Source of the DNA: Salinibacillus xinjiangensis
GTDB lineage: Bacteria; Bacillota; Bacilli; Bacillales; Alkalibacillaceae
Length of the DNA: 64,000 nucleotides
Reading direction: 5' to 3'
Assembly: GCF_009649735.1 (NCBI RefSeq)
Contig: NZ_WJNH01000004.1
Coordinates: 1-64,000 of the forward strand
In this document: piece by piece, positions 1 through 8,200 of the stretch
Layout: each line of letters opens with the position of its first letter
Position numbering within the stretch: the stretch's first letter is position 1
Made by a program: the position numbers and the translations under genes
The notes under the pieces: generated by a model
What the model was told of the DNA's origin: nothing
Databases searched by the model: none
What the model saw: the letters and a program-made list of their open reading frames with translations, nothing else

Positions 1-114
1 GTAAAAGAATTAGAGACCAAATGGGAAGGTGGACACATACAGAATTGGTCCTTAGCTATGAACCAGTTATTAGTTGATGATCGATTAAAGGATCGAGTTC
101 TGAAATATATCTGA
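1..114 (+). CDS. 3' end of an unidentified protein (partial)
   Basis: An open frame enters from the left edge and ends at a TGA at 112-114, giving the last 37 residues of a plus-strand protein. The tail is probably helical and ends in LKDRVLKYI. I do not recognise the family. It runs towards fabZ, and the hairpin at 158-181 lies between the two stops, which supports a real gene end here. No function can be given. Confidence 0.5.
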   Translation, partial: VKELETKWEGGHIQNWSLAMNQLLVDDRLKDRVLKYI

Positions 115-150
115 ACTTACACACTTTACTTGACAAGCCCAATGACCACA

Positions 151-181
151 TCAAAAACGCCCAGTTCAATTACCCTGGGCG
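151..181 (-). terminator. Intrinsic terminator of fabZ
   Basis: CGCCCAG (158-164) pairs with CTGGGCG (175-181). On the minus strand the stem is followed by a T-run (TTTTTGA). It lies about 20 bp past the fabZ stop and between two convergent genes. Confidence 0.75.
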
Positions 182-201
182 CAAATGGTCACTATTTATT
201 T

Positions 202-630
202 TTATTTCCCAATCGCAAATGTAATTTCCGCTTCACAAGCAACCTCTCCATTCACAGTTGCAACGCCCTTCCCTTTTCCAATAGGGCCCTTAACACGAAT
301 GATTTCTACTTCTAGTCGAAGCTGATCACCAGGTGTTACTTGGCGCTTAAAACGACACTTATCAATCCCAGCGAGAAAGCCAATTTTCCCTTTGTTCTCT
401 TCCTTTTGTAAAATGGAAGTTGCCCCAACCTGTGCCAAAGCTTCAACAATAAGTACCCCTGGCATCACAGGATAATCAGGGAAATGTCCCTGGAAAAACG
501 GTTCGTTAATAGTCACATTTTTAATCCCAACAGCCTTTTCCCCTTCTTCAAATTCAACAATTTGATCGACGAGTAAAAAAGGATAGCGATGCGGAATGAT
601 TTCCTTAATTTGGTTGATATCCATTTCCAT
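202..630 (-). CDS. fabZ: 3-hydroxyacyl-ACP dehydratase FabZ
   Basis: FabZ dehydrates (3R)-hydroxyacyl-ACP to trans-2-enoyl-ACP in the fatty acid elongation cycle in the cytoplasm. The 142-residue length is normal for the hotdog-fold family. The active-site pair is visible: His49 in QGHFPDYP and Glu63 in IVEALAQ. The [10 protein letters not shown] motif near the N-terminus is typical. The start ATG at 630 has GGAGG about 8 bases upstream; a second ATG two codons in is less well placed. It is a single gene followed by a terminator. In B. subtilis the equivalent gene (ywpB) also lies near flhP/flhO/mbl. Confidence 0.97.
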   Translation of the reverse strand: MEMDINQIKEIIPHRYPFLLVDQIVEFEEGEKAVGIKNVTINEPFFQGHFPDYPVMPGVLIVEALAQVGATSILQKEENKGKIGFLAGIDKCRFKRQVTPGDQLRLEVEIIRVKGPIGKGKGVATVNGEVACEAEITFAIGK

Positions 631-723
631 GTAAAGACCTCCGATTTATGTATGTATTTTTATTAATCATAACAGAAAATTGGGTGGAGTGCAGGGTGGT
701 GTTGGTGTATCCACTGGGGCAAG

Positions 724-1244
724 TTCAGCATTTTCATGGTGGACTTTAGCATAAACATCGCGCACTCCAGCATGCTCGACATTATGTTGAGCATCCTATC
801 TATACCTTATCTTTAGCATTTAACCCTGGCTTCAGCATATTAATTGATAATTTCAGCTTTTCAACACCATTCTTCAGCATCCCCAGTCTGCTCAGACGCG
901 TTGAGTGGATTCAGCATTTTCATGAAAAACTTCAGCATAAACACTGCATACTCCAGCATGCTCACCACCATGTTCAGCATCCTATACCTAATCTTCAGCA
1001 TTTAATCCTAGCTTTAGCTTATTGTTTAACAACTTTAGCTTTTCAAGGTCATTCTTCAGCATCCACAGGCTGCTCAGACGCGTTGACTGGATTCAGCATT
1101 TTCATGATAAACTTCAGCATAAACACTGCACACTCCAGCATGCTCACCACCATGTTCAGCATCTTATACCTAATCTTTAGCATTTAACCCTGGCTTCAGC
1201 TATTAGTGAATCAACTTCAGCTTTTCAACACCATTCTTCAGCAT
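724..1244 (-). repeat. 21-bp phased GCTRAAG array A (three blocks of eight words)
   Basis: The 690-bp gap between fabZ and the EpuA gene has no convincing ORF. It holds 24 words of TTCAGCAT type (TTYAGCWT; GCTGAA on the minus strand), starting at 724, 745, 766, 787, 812, 831, 853, 874; 910, 931, 952, 973, 994, 1013, 1034, 1055; and 1092, 1113, 1134, 1155, 1176, 1195, 1216, 1237. Each block has eight words, nearly all 21 bp apart with one 19-bp step. Blocks recur every 182-186 bp. A degenerate word (CTCAGACG) lies in each linker at 892 and 1073. The second and third blocks are close copies; the first is more diverged. Confidence 0.9.
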
Positions 1245-1350
1245 CCACACAGCCCGCTCACTCTCAATCCCGCACGCCTAACTCGCCCACAAAACAAAAA
1301 GGACCTCCCACCCTCACAGCAGAAAATCCCTCTCCCTCAATATAAAGATT

Positions 1351-1674
1351 CTATTCCTTCAACACAATATCCACAATATGCTGCCACGTAGAACGCTCAA
1401 GAACATCGGTTGGAGAGCCATCCCCAATTACGCCATAGCCCATCATCAATCCGCCGGCTAGTGCTCCAATGCTTAACAGTATGGCTACGATTACTCGTAA
1501 CCAAATTGGAAAAATTCTTCGGCGCATTTTTTTTGGTTTGACCTCAGCTTTTTGAGCCTTCTTTTCTTTTCTTTGGGCACGCTTTGTTATTTTTTCTTCT
1601 TTTTGAGCCGATTTCTTGCGTTGTTTCACTTGTTCTCTTGTTTGTGTTCGACTCTGTTTTCGATCTGTAACCAT
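1351..1674 (-). CDS. EpuA-type small membrane protein (annotated as RNA polymerase subunit beta in many genomes)
   Basis: About 107 residues. A very basic N-terminal half rich in Lys/Arg/Gln is followed by one membrane segment (IFPIWLRVIVAILLSIGALAGG) and a short C-terminal tail containing MGYGVIGDG and a W-x-HIVDI motif. This matches the EpuA family (Pfam PF11772), often mis-titled 'DNA-directed RNA polymerase subunit beta'; it has no polymerase domain. I place the start at the ATG at 1674, because GAGGAG lies 7 bases upstream. An upstream in-frame ATG at 1695 would add seven residues but has no ribosome binding site. It lies just upstream of array A. Function unknown. Confidence 0.8.
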   Translation of the reverse strand: MVTDRKQSRTQTREQVKQRKKSAQKEEKITKRAQRKEKKAQKAEVKPKKMRRRIFPIWLRVIVAILLSIGALAGGLMMGYGVIGDGSPTDVLERSTWQHIVDIVLKE

Positions 1675-1771
1675 ACGAAAGCTCCTCGTCTTCATTTTAG
1701 AAAACTTAGGTTTTACTCATTAAATAATGAATGATTTCTATCCCATCATAACATACGACGCAATACCCCAA

Positions 1772-2572
1772 CTATCGACGCAATTGGTTAATTAAGCTCG
1801 ACATTTGATCGCCAATCGAAATACTTTGGCTGTTAAATTGATATGCTCGTTGAATTTCCAGCATACTGGTCATTTCCTCACCAAGATTCACGTTGGAGGA
1901 TTCTAAGGCACCCACTTGTAAGTTGAGATCTGCAACATTTTCTAGCATGCCTGCTTCAGGACCATTTGGAAAACGATAGCGATTTCCACCTGCTGATTCA
2001 AGTGAACGAGGACGGTTAATTTGCACGACGTCAAGTGTATCTTCCACTTGCTTCGCTTGGCCACGGGTTACAACGATGTTTCCATTATCCTGGATTTCAA
2101 CATTATCCATTCCCCCCGCTATCATAATAGGTCCATTTTGTCCCATTAGGGGATTCCCTTCAGCCGACACCAACATAACCTGTTCATTGTTATTCACAGG
2201 CTGTAAATATAAATTTCCAGCACGGGTATACTGAGTTTCGGTTGCCCCATTATTGGTCACTTGCACTTGAAAATATTGATTTTCATTGGTTAAAGCAACG
2301 TCTAGTGGGCGATCGGTTTGCTGCAGTGAACCAGCAGTCATTCTCAAATTGGTATGCCCAAGTCTTGCACCTGTACCCTGGCGAATGCCTTCTGGGGTTT
2401 GTCTTGGCGCTTGATCATTAGGCTGGTTGATTTGCTGGGTGAGTAGTGATGAAAAATTAGCCGTTTTGGCTTTGTATCCTGTTGTATTGGCGTTGGCCAT
2501 ATTTTGTCCTACGATATCAAGCTTTTTTTGTAGTTGCCCCATGGTTGTGGCGGCTAATAATGAACTACGCAT
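1772..2572 (-). CDS. flhP: Flagellar hook-basal body protein FlhP
   Basis: FlgG/FlgF-type rod protein of the flagellar basal body, exported by the flagellar type III system. It has 266 residues. The N-terminal flagellar rod motif is present (LDIVGQNMANANTTGYK, about residues 18-34), and the C-terminal helix that pairs with it ends the protein (EEMTSMLEIQRAYQFNSQ, then the last 25 residues). The middle carries the LPQTDRPLDVAL-like FlgG repeat region (here SLQQTDRPLDVALT). GGGGAG precedes the ATG. It lies 13 bp after flhO, so the two are cotranscribed. The flhO-flhP-mbl neighbourhood is conserved in Bacillus. Confidence 0.95.
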   Translation of the reverse strand: MRSSLLAATTMGQLQKKLDIVGQNMANANTTGYKAKTANFSSLLTQQINQPNDQAPRQTPEGIRQGTGARLGHTNLRMTAGSLQQTDRPLDVALTNENQYFQVQVTNNGATETQYTRAGNLYLQPVNNNEQVMLVSAEGNPLMGQNGPIMIAGGMDNVEIQDNGNIVVTRGQAKQVEDTLDVVQINRPRSLESAGGNRYRFPNGPEAGMLENVADLNLQVGALESSNVNLGEEMTSMLEIQRAYQFNSQSISIGDQMSSLINQLRR

Positions 2573-2585
2573 CTAAAATCTCCCC

Positions 2586-3407
2586 TTAACGAAGCTTTCC
2601 AATTTGATTAACAGCTATGTCCATGCTTTGATCAAAGGCCTTTAACACTTGCTGATTCATTTCAAAGTTACGGAAGGTTTGCATCATGCTAGTCATGGTC
2701 GCGGCCGTATCCACATTTGAACGCTCTAGCATACCTTGTTGAACTTCAAATGTTACACCCGCTACATTTCTTGCATTTTCAATTGCCTGTCCATTTTCAA
2801 GCTGATACAAATCGTTATTTCCTTTAGTTAACTCAGTAGCATTTGGATGATAGGTAATCCCTAATGGAATGGTGTTTCCATCCACGCGAATTTGTCCATC
2901 CTTTGTTACTGAAAATTGGTCATGATTGGGCTGAATACGATTTTGATTTTCATCCAAGACGTAATAACCACTATTGGTTACGAGATAGCCTTGTTCATCA
3001 ATGGTAAAATTCCCGTTTCTTGTATAGCTTGTCTCACCATTTTCATTTTGGACGGTGAAAAATAAAAAGCCATTTTCATCCGGGAGCTGCCCATTCCACA
3101 AAGCTACATCCGTATTCATCCCTGTTTGCTGAACATCACCCTGCTCGAAGGATGGAATGGTTTCTTGCATATAAACACCTGTGTTGATGCTGCCAAGTAA
3201 TTTATTTGATGGAATTTTAACAGAATGCTGAACTGGAATTTGTTCCGCACTTTGTCGTTGAATTAAAAGCTCGGGAAAGGCACGCAAAGTCGTTTGATCT
3301 GCTTTGTAACCTGGCGTTAGTGCATTGGCCAAATTGTTAGAAAGCACATCCTGACGCCGTTGCTGTGAAATCATTCCCGCCGCAGCTGTATTATAGCCTC
3401 TCAGCAT
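2586..3407 (-). CDS. flhO: Flagellar hook-basal body protein FlhO
   Basis: Second rod protein, paralogous to FlhP, 273 residues. The N-terminal motif QQRRQDVLSNNLANALTPGYKAD (residues 15-37) and the C-terminal helix (AATMTSMMQTFRNFEMNQQVLKAFD) are the two halves of the flagellar rod/hook fold. The centre contains the NGNFTIDEQGYLVTNSGYYVL segment typical of FlgG-like proteins. AAAGGAGTG lies 7 bases before the ATG. It starts a probable flhO-flhP operon directly downstream of mbl (30-bp gap). Confidence 0.95.
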   Translation of the reverse strand: MLRGYNTAAAGMISQQRRQDVLSNNLANALTPGYKADQTTLRAFPELLIQRQSAEQIPVQHSVKIPSNKLLGSINTGVYMQETIPSFEQGDVQQTGMNTDVALWNGQLPDENGFLFFTVQNENGETSYTRNGNFTIDEQGYLVTNSGYYVLDENQNRIQPNHDQFSVTKDGQIRVDGNTIPLGITYHPNATELTKGNNDLYQLENGQAIENARNVAGVTFEVQQGMLERSNVDTAATMTSMMQTFRNFEMNQQVLKAFDQSMDIAVNQIGKLR

Positions 3408-3437
3408 CGCTGGACACTCCTTTACTATGGATAAAAA

Positions 3438-4436
3438 TTAATTTTTCACCTTAGGCAATTTATCGATATGCTCAAGCATTAATCCTGTACCTTTAGCAAC
3501 ACAGTGCATTGGCTCTTCTGCAATGAGGACAGGGACCTTCAGTTCATCGGAAAGGACTTGGTCTAAACCGTTCAAGAGTGCCCCACCACCGGTTAAAATG
3601 GCTCCACGATCAATAATGTCAGCTGATAGTTCTGGTGGTGTTCTCTCAAGGACGGATTTAGCAGCTTGTACAATTAAAGCAACCGCTTCGTTTAATGATT
3701 CATTAATTTCTCTAGAATTGACTGTAATAGTCCGAGGTAATCCTGTCACAAGATCTCGTCCACGAATATCCATTTCTTCGTAACGTCCATTTGGATAAAC
3801 GGTAGCGACGTTGATTTTGATTTCCTCAGCAGTACGATCCCCGATTAATAGCTTATACTTTTGCTTAATATAATTCATGATTTCATAATCAAACTTGTCC
3901 CCGGCCATTTTAATCGAGGAGGCGGTGACAATATCTCCCATGGACAATACTGCAATGTCCGTTGTTCCACCGCCTATGTCTAATACTAAATTACCGCTAG
4001 GCTGAAAGATGTCCATGCCGGCTCCAATCGCCGCCACCTTTGGTTCTTCTTCAAGATAGACCTTTTTGCCACCGCTTTTTTCAGCTGCTTCTCTAATTGC
4101 CTTTTGTTCTACTTTTGTAATGTTGGTTGGGCAGCAAACTAAAATTCGTGGTTTCGACAAAAAGCCTCTCACGTTAATTTTTTCAATAAAGTACTTTAAC
4201 ATGGCTTCTGTCACATCAAAATCTGCAATTACCCCATCCTTCAAAGGGCGCATTGCGACAATATTACCTGGAGTACGTCCAATCATGCGACGGGCAGCTT
4301 CTCCTACTTCAAGCACTTTCCCTGTATTCCGATCCATTGCTACAACGGATGGCTCATCCAGTACAATTCCTTTTCCTTTTACATGTATGAGTACATTAGC
4401 TGTTCCTAAGTCGATTCCGATATCCCGTGAAAACAT
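3438..4436 (-). CDS. mbl: MreB-like cell-shape protein Mbl
   Basis: Bacterial actin that guides lateral wall synthesis on the inner face of the membrane. At 332 residues it has the usual length. Actin-fold ATP motifs are visible: DIGIDLGTANVLIH at the N-terminus (phosphate 1), NLVLDIGGGTTDIAVLS (phosphate 2) and ILTGGGALLNGL (adenosine). Mbl is preferred over MreB or MreBH because of its place between spoIIID and flhO, as in B. subtilis. The ATG at 4436 follows GGGAGG by about 10 bases. Confidence 0.96.
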   Translation of the reverse strand: MFSRDIGIDLGTANVLIHVKGKGIVLDEPSVVAMDRNTGKVLEVGEAARRMIGRTPGNIVAMRPLKDGVIADFDVTEAMLKYFIEKINVRGFLSKPRILVCCPTNITKVEQKAIREAAEKSGGKKVYLEEEPKVAAIGAGMDIFQPSGNLVLDIGGGTTDIAVLSMGDIVTASSIKMAGDKFDYEIMNYIKQKYKLLIGDRTAEEIKINVATVYPNGRYEEMDIRGRDLVTGLPRTITVNSREINESLNEAVALIVQAAKSVLERTPPELSADIIDRGAILTGGGALLNGLDQVLSDELKVPVLIAEEPMHCVAKGTGLMLEHIDKLPKVKN

Positions 4437-4490
4437 GTACTTATAGTCCTCCCTGCGTCTTCATTCTTCCTATTTTACATACTGTCCGTA

Positions 4491-4533
4491 ATTATACCAT
4501 TCTATTTCTACATTTTAACATAAAAATTGTCAA
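4491..4533 (-). promoter_or_regulatory. Candidate sigma-A promoter(s) of mbl
   Basis: On the minus strand a perfect TTGACA (4528-4533) is followed after 17 bp by TAGAAA, and a perfect TATAAT lies nearer the gene at 4491-4496. Either could supply the -10 element; the -35 element paired with the TATAAT is weak. Assignment is by consensus only. Confidence 0.45.
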
Positions 4534-4727
4534 ATCGTCTCATAATTTTTCGAAAAATATTGGAGTATATGGATATAAACGCATGGGAATGGAGATTTTT
4601 GGCTTTGGTGACTGTTGGGGATTATGTAAGGGTGGATTGTTCTGGTTGTTTGTGCAGGTTAAGGACTTTGTGCTCAGGCTAGACCAGGTTGTTAGGATTT
4701 ACAGATACAGGGAAATGCAGCTGCCCA

Positions 4728-5003
4728 CTATGAAATGGTTTTACTTTTCGGTTCTGTTTGATCACTGTACTTCTTTTTCGTCGCTTCACCACCACGCAGA
4801 TGTCGAATTGATTTGTGATACGTTAATATTTCCTGTACCTCTTTCCAAAGTTCAGGATTAATTTCTGGCAGTCTTTCCGTTAAATCCTTATGGACAGTAC
4901 TCTTGGACACTCCGAATTCCTTCGCTATCACTCGGACTGTTTTCCTTGTCTCCACGATATATTTCCCTATCTTGATCGTACGTTCTTTGATGTAATCGTG
5001 CAC
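4728..5003 (-). CDS. spoIIID: Stage III sporulation transcription factor SpoIIID
   Basis: Small DNA-binding regulator that acts in the mother cell during sporulation and modulates sigma-E and sigma-K genes. It has 91 residues. The helix-turn-helix is plain: VRVIAKEFGVSKSTVHKDLTERLPEIN (about residues 24-50), followed by the basic YHKSIRHLRGGEATKKKY region that contributes to DNA binding. The start is a GTG at 5003 with GGGAGG 7 bases upstream, and B. subtilis spoIIID also starts with GTG. The C-terminal 10 residues are variable in the family. It lies between mbl and spoIIQ as in B. subtilis. Confidence 0.97.
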   Translation of the reverse strand: MHDYIKERTIKIGKYIVETRKTVRVIAKEFGVSKSTVHKDLTERLPEINPELWKEVQEILTYHKSIRHLRGGEATKKKYSDQTEPKSKTIS

Positions 5004-5293
5004 ACCACTCGCCTCCCTGAGTTGGATCTCTTAAAGGCGTGAAATGAGACAAGGTGATTGGACTAAGATGACTAGGTCGGTTCGATTTATCAGTTAGATG
5101 TCCATTTTTTGCTTCTAATTGTTGGTTGGCTACAACACACACTTTCCCACCTCAAACCTTTCTTTGAGTTTGTTTGTAACATTTTATTAACGAGGTCGGC
5201 CGAATATGCTTAAAATTCAATAGGGACAAGGTGTTTGTTGGTTTTTTGGGTGAAAAAGGGGTATTCTCCTTTATTGTACATAAAAGAAGAGTA

Positions 5294-5494
5294 TGAAGGA
5301 CAGAGCTTGATTTAATTTCAATGGAAATGTCCGTCATTATGGCCATAATGAACAATATTTAGTTATCTAACTGATAAAATGTCCGTCATCGGTGCCTTGA
5401 CGGACAAAGTTTGGTCAAAAACTAAGAGAATTGTCCCTCATCAAATTTATGATGGACAAGGCCTGAATCTATTTTAACTATAATGTCCTTCATG
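5294..5494. repeat. 52-bp tandem repeat of GTCC/GGAC hairpins
   Basis: The 560-bp gap between spoIIID and spoIIQ has no credible gene. GTCCGTCAT-type words begin at 5329, 5381, 5433 and 5485, exactly 52 bp apart. The inverted word TGAnGGACAA lies at 5294, 5346, 5398 and 5450, also exactly 52 bp apart. Each unit therefore folds: GTCCGTCA (5381) pairs with TGACGGAC (5398), and the 5433/5450 pair has one mismatch. An 18-bp perfect palindrome centred on GGCC lies at 5334-5351. The remainder of the gap, 5004-5290, shows only the spoIIID leader. Confidence 0.85.
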
Positions 5495-5517
5495 TTGGTG
5501 TTTCTGTGAGAAAACGC

Positions 5518-5550
5518 AAAAAAAAGACCGCCTCCACGTGGAGACAGTCT
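5518..5550 (-). terminator. Intrinsic terminator of spoIIQ
   Basis: A 13-bp stem (5525-5537 with 5538-5550, centred on CCACGTGG; two positions are G-U only in the minus-strand RNA) is followed on the minus strand by eight T residues (5518-5525). It lies 12 bp past the spoIIQ stop. Confidence 0.9.
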
Positions 5551-5562
5551 GTTTCATAATGT

Positions 5563-6516
5563 TTATGCTGTTGTTGATGAAACTGACGATTGAGATTCAT
5601 CTTCACCGGCATTGTCGCCTTCCTCATCGTCACCCGTTTCATCATCTTCATTTCCGTCTTCTGATACATTTTCATCTTCTGTAACGTTATCTTCTTCCGT
5701 TACATTCTCATCACTATTCTCACCTGATGTTTCTTCCTCTTCTGTTGCCTCTTCACCATTATTTCCTTCTTCACCCTCAGTAGCTTCATCTTCATTGGCC
5801 TTTTCATCAGATTTAGGCGCTTCAATGTCGCTAATTGGTTTATTGAAGAAGTCTTCTGGGTTGATTGGATTTTCGTCTTTACGCACTTCGAAATGTACAT
5901 GCGTTCCATTCGCTTGTCCATATAGGTTTTTACCAGCAGTACCTAAAACATCACCTTGACTAACTTCTTGGCCGGATTCTACGGCTACTTCTTCTAAACT
6001 AGCATAATGAGTCGTTACACCATTGTCATGTGTAAGCTCAACTACCATACCTAGTAAAGGATCTTCTTTCACCTCTGTAACGCTACCAGTCAATGCAGCT
6101 GTGACATCAAATGGTTCGTCGTTGGCAGACGCAATGTCAATTCCTTTACTTTGATAGTACTTATTATTGTAAAGGATGAGTGCCTGTTCTTGCTCTTCCT
6201 CTGATGCGTTGTAATCATAGAATTTGGTTACAATCTCTGTATCATCTGCACTCGCGACAGGCATCTTCAAGAGCTCATCTTGATCCACAACCGGAACTGA
6301 TTCACCGTCAGGGCCTTGTCCTAATGGATCTGTCACTGTACCTTCTGAATCAAGTTGGTCTGACTGATCTGCACTTTCGTCTGGTAAATCAATAGCTGTA
6401 TTTTGATACCAGATGACACCTGTTAAAATCAAAGCTGCAAAAGTCAAATAAACTGCTGGATAAAACCACTTCTTGCGTATAAGCCTACTCCAAGTTGAAT
6501 TTTTTTCTTCTTTCAT
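5563..6516 (-). CDS. spoIIQ: Stage II sporulation protein SpoIIQ (degenerate M23 peptidase)
   Basis: Forespore membrane protein that binds mother-cell SpoIIIAH across the septal space to form the engulfment/feeding channel. It has 317 residues: a short basic cytoplasmic start, one membrane segment (about 20-36), a linker, and an M23/LytM domain (about 115-215). The Zn-ligand motif H-x-G-x-D reads S123-K-G-I-D127, so the first histidine is serine as in B. subtilis SpoIIQ, while H206-V-H208 is kept; the domain is expected to be inactive. From residue 229 on there is a long Glu/Asp-rich tail, longer than in the 283-residue B. subtilis protein. A sigma-F promoter lies upstream. Confidence 0.96.
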   Translation of the reverse strand: MKEEKNSTWSRLIRKKWFYPAVYLTFAALILTGVIWYQNTAIDLPDESADQSDQLDSEGTVTDPLGQGPDGESVPVVDQDELLKMPVASADDTEIVTKFYDYNASEEEQEQALILYNNKYYQSKGIDIASANDEPFDVTAALTGSVTEVKEDPLLGMVVELTHDNGVTTHYASLEEVAVESGQEVSQGDVLGTAGKNLYGQANGTHVHFEVRKDENPINPEDFFNKPISDIEAPKSDEKANEDEATEGEEGNNGEEATEEEETSGENSDENVTEEDNVTEDENVSEDGNEDDETGDDEEGDNAGEDESQSSVSSTTA

Positions 6517-6537
6517 TTTATCACCACCTCAGCAATC

Positions 6538-6566
6538 ATTCTGAGCAAAAGTGATAGTTTATATAC
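6538..6566 (-). promoter_or_regulatory. Candidate sigma-F promoter of spoIIQ
   Basis: On the minus strand GTATA (6562-6566) is followed after exactly 15 bp by GCTCAGAAT (6538-6546). This fits the sigma-F pattern GYWTA-N15-GGnnAnAnT with one mismatch. SpoIIQ is a known sigma-F gene. Confidence 0.65.
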
Positions 6567-6793
6567 CTCAAAATTAAATTTTTCTACTTATTTTTTGATA
6601 AAGTTGTGATTTTATGCGGATTTTTAGAAAAAAGTTGTGTGGAGTGAGGGGTTTTTATGCCATCATAAATTAAATAACAGTTATATAAAGTAATCTAAGA
6701 CGCACTTTGATTGCACATGTAAACCCTGAATTAAACCTTCAACGCAGGCCTATATTTAAAATAAAATAGCATATTGGAGGTAAGTAAGGAAGT

Positions 6794-6958
6794 ATGCAAG
6801 AACGAAATGAAATGGATTTTTTCTTCAAATGGATCAAAAAAGAAGATGGTAAACTACCTAAGGATATTAGTGAGGATTTCTTTAAAGTTTTGGAAAGGAA
6901 TGCTGATAAACACGAAAAAACAATTGGTGGACAGATAAGTGAGTCTCTTACCACATAA
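6794..6958 (+). CDS. Small plus-strand protein of unknown function
   Basis: A 54-codon frame, ATG at 6794 to TAA at 6956-6958, begins MQERNEMDFFFKWIKKEDG. The upstream TTGGAGG is 13 bases from the ATG, rather far, but GGAAG lies closer. The peptide is charged and helical with no membrane segment. I do not recognise a family. Codon use is AT-rich and plausible. It would be the only plus-strand gene between spoIIQ and spoIID. The rest of this 510-bp gap is AT-rich and empty apart from the spoIIQ promoter and the spoIID terminator. Confidence 0.4.
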   Translation: MQERNEMDFFFKWIKKEDGKLPKDISEDFFKVLERNADKHEKTIGGQISESLTT

Positions 6959-6984
6959 GTCAGCACAGCAAATAACCATTGAAC

Positions 6985-7024
6985 TAAAAAAACAGCGGAC
7001 CGCATAATACGATTGCCGCTGTTT
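6985..7024 (-). terminator. Intrinsic terminator of spoIID
   Basis: AAACAGCGG (6990-6998) pairs with CCGCTGTTT (7016-7024). On the minus strand the stem is followed by a run of T. It starts 6 bp past the spoIID stop. Confidence 0.85.
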
Positions 7025-7029
7025 CTATA

Positions 7030-8067
7030 TTACTGTTTCAACGCTGTAACCCGCTCCGGATCAGATTCGATTTCCGTAATTTTTGTTCCTTTATAATAGT
7101 ACTTTAAAATTTCCTTATACGTCTTTCCCTCTTCCGCCATACCGTTTGCACCATACTGGCTCATCCCAACACCGTGACCATAGCCTTTTGTTCTGAAGAC
7201 AAGGTGATTACTTTTTTGTTCGACGGTGAAATCACTAGAGCGCAAATCAAGAGCCTCCCTTACCTTACGACCAGAAAACTCCTTCCCCGCAATTTTAATG
7301 GTCTCGATTCGATTGCTGCTAGTTCGCGCTAAGGTTTCGATCGTAGGATTGGCATTAAAATTAATACCCAGCGCCTGTTCCGCCTTTTCAATCGTCACAA
7401 TTTTTTGATCTTCAAATTTAGGGGATTCCCGGTCCCATGGGCTTTCTACACTCACTAAGTATGGAATTGGGTTTTGCCAATAATCCTCAGAGTTTTCGGT
7501 GTACCCGTTACTAGTAGAGAAGAACGATGGTGTAATTGGCTTCCCTTCATATGTTATAATTTTGCCCTTTGTTTCAGCAACTGCCTTCTTGACCTTTTTT
7601 ATCTTCCACGAATAATCCTCTTTCCAAATTCGCTTTAGTTCTTCTTCACTTTTATAAACCTGATGCTGAACTGTATCCGTAATGGGGTCGTTCTTTTCAT
7701 CTCCCCCACCATTTAATAAGTACTTCACTACATAGGTTCTAGCTGCCAAAGACTGTGCCTTCAATGCCTCTAACTCAAATTCAGCTGGCATTTCGGATGC
7801 CACCACTCCCACCACATATTCCTCTAGTGGCATGTCATCAACCGTTTTATCCTGTGATCTGAACACAGAGACAACATAAGGATCTTCCTCTTTAGCAGTA
7901 GGCTCTGCTGATAAATTTTCTTGCTTTTCTCCACTTGTTTCTGCTTGATTGTCATCCTGAACATTCGCCCCCGCGCCAATATAAGGAGTCACAATGGCAG
8001 TAGGAATAATAACGATGATGGAAACCAGGACAAGAACTGCGATGATACTCACTTTCTTCACATTCAA
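7030..8067 (-). CDS. spoIID: Stage II sporulation protein SpoIID (lytic transglycosylase)
   Basis: Membrane-anchored peptidoglycan lytic transglycosylase of the engulfment machinery; it cleaves denuded glycan strands together with SpoIIP. It has 345 residues, with an N-terminal membrane anchor (about 7-28), then the SpoIID domain. The catalytic glutamate is Glu92 in VASEMPAEFE, and the C-terminal GYGHGVGMSQYGANGMA signature is intact. The start is a TTG at 8067 with AAAGGAGG 9 bases upstream; there is no in-frame ATG near it. In B. subtilis it likewise sits next to murAA. Confidence 0.96.
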   Translation of the reverse strand: MNVKKVSIIAVLVLVSIIVIIPTAIVTPYIGAGANVQDDNQAETSGEKQENLSAEPTAKEEDPYVVSVFRSQDKTVDDMPLEEYVVGVVASEMPAEFELEALKAQSLAARTYVVKYLLNGGGDEKNDPITDTVQHQVYKSEEELKRIWKEDYSWKIKKVKKAVAETKGKIITYEGKPITPSFFSTSNGYTENSEDYWQNPIPYLVSVESPWDRESPKFEDQKIVTIEKAEQALGINFNANPTIETLARTSSNRIETIKIAGKEFSGRKVREALDLRSSDFTVEQKSNHLVFRTKGYGHGVGMSQYGANGMAEEGKTYKEILKYYYKGTKITEIESDPERVTALKQ

Positions 8068-8200
8068 TACACAAAGCCTCCTTTCATACTCTACTATGAA
8101 ATCTATTCAGGAGGTTGAAATGATAGAACAAAAAATTATCAGTTCATAGACTTGTCCCGGTGGTGTGTGGGCTTGGGGTGCGTGTGGGGTGCGTGGTCAT

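Noticed and set aside
724-1244. Array A as a CRISPR array
   Set aside because: Repeats are only 7-8 bp with 12-14 bp between words, the spacers themselves recur between blocks, and no cas genes are present.
1206-1391. Short plus-strand frame in array A
   Set aside because: It is repeat sequence plus antisense to the EpuA gene, with no ribosome binding site.
5612-5959. Ser/Phe-rich plus-strand frame opposite spoIIQ
   Set aside because: Antisense image of the Glu/Asp-rich tail of SpoIIQ; no initiation signal.
6739-7005. Minus-strand hydrophobic frame between spoIID and spoIIQ
   Set aside because: It lies over the spoIID terminator and opposite the better small plus-strand frame; no ribosome binding site.
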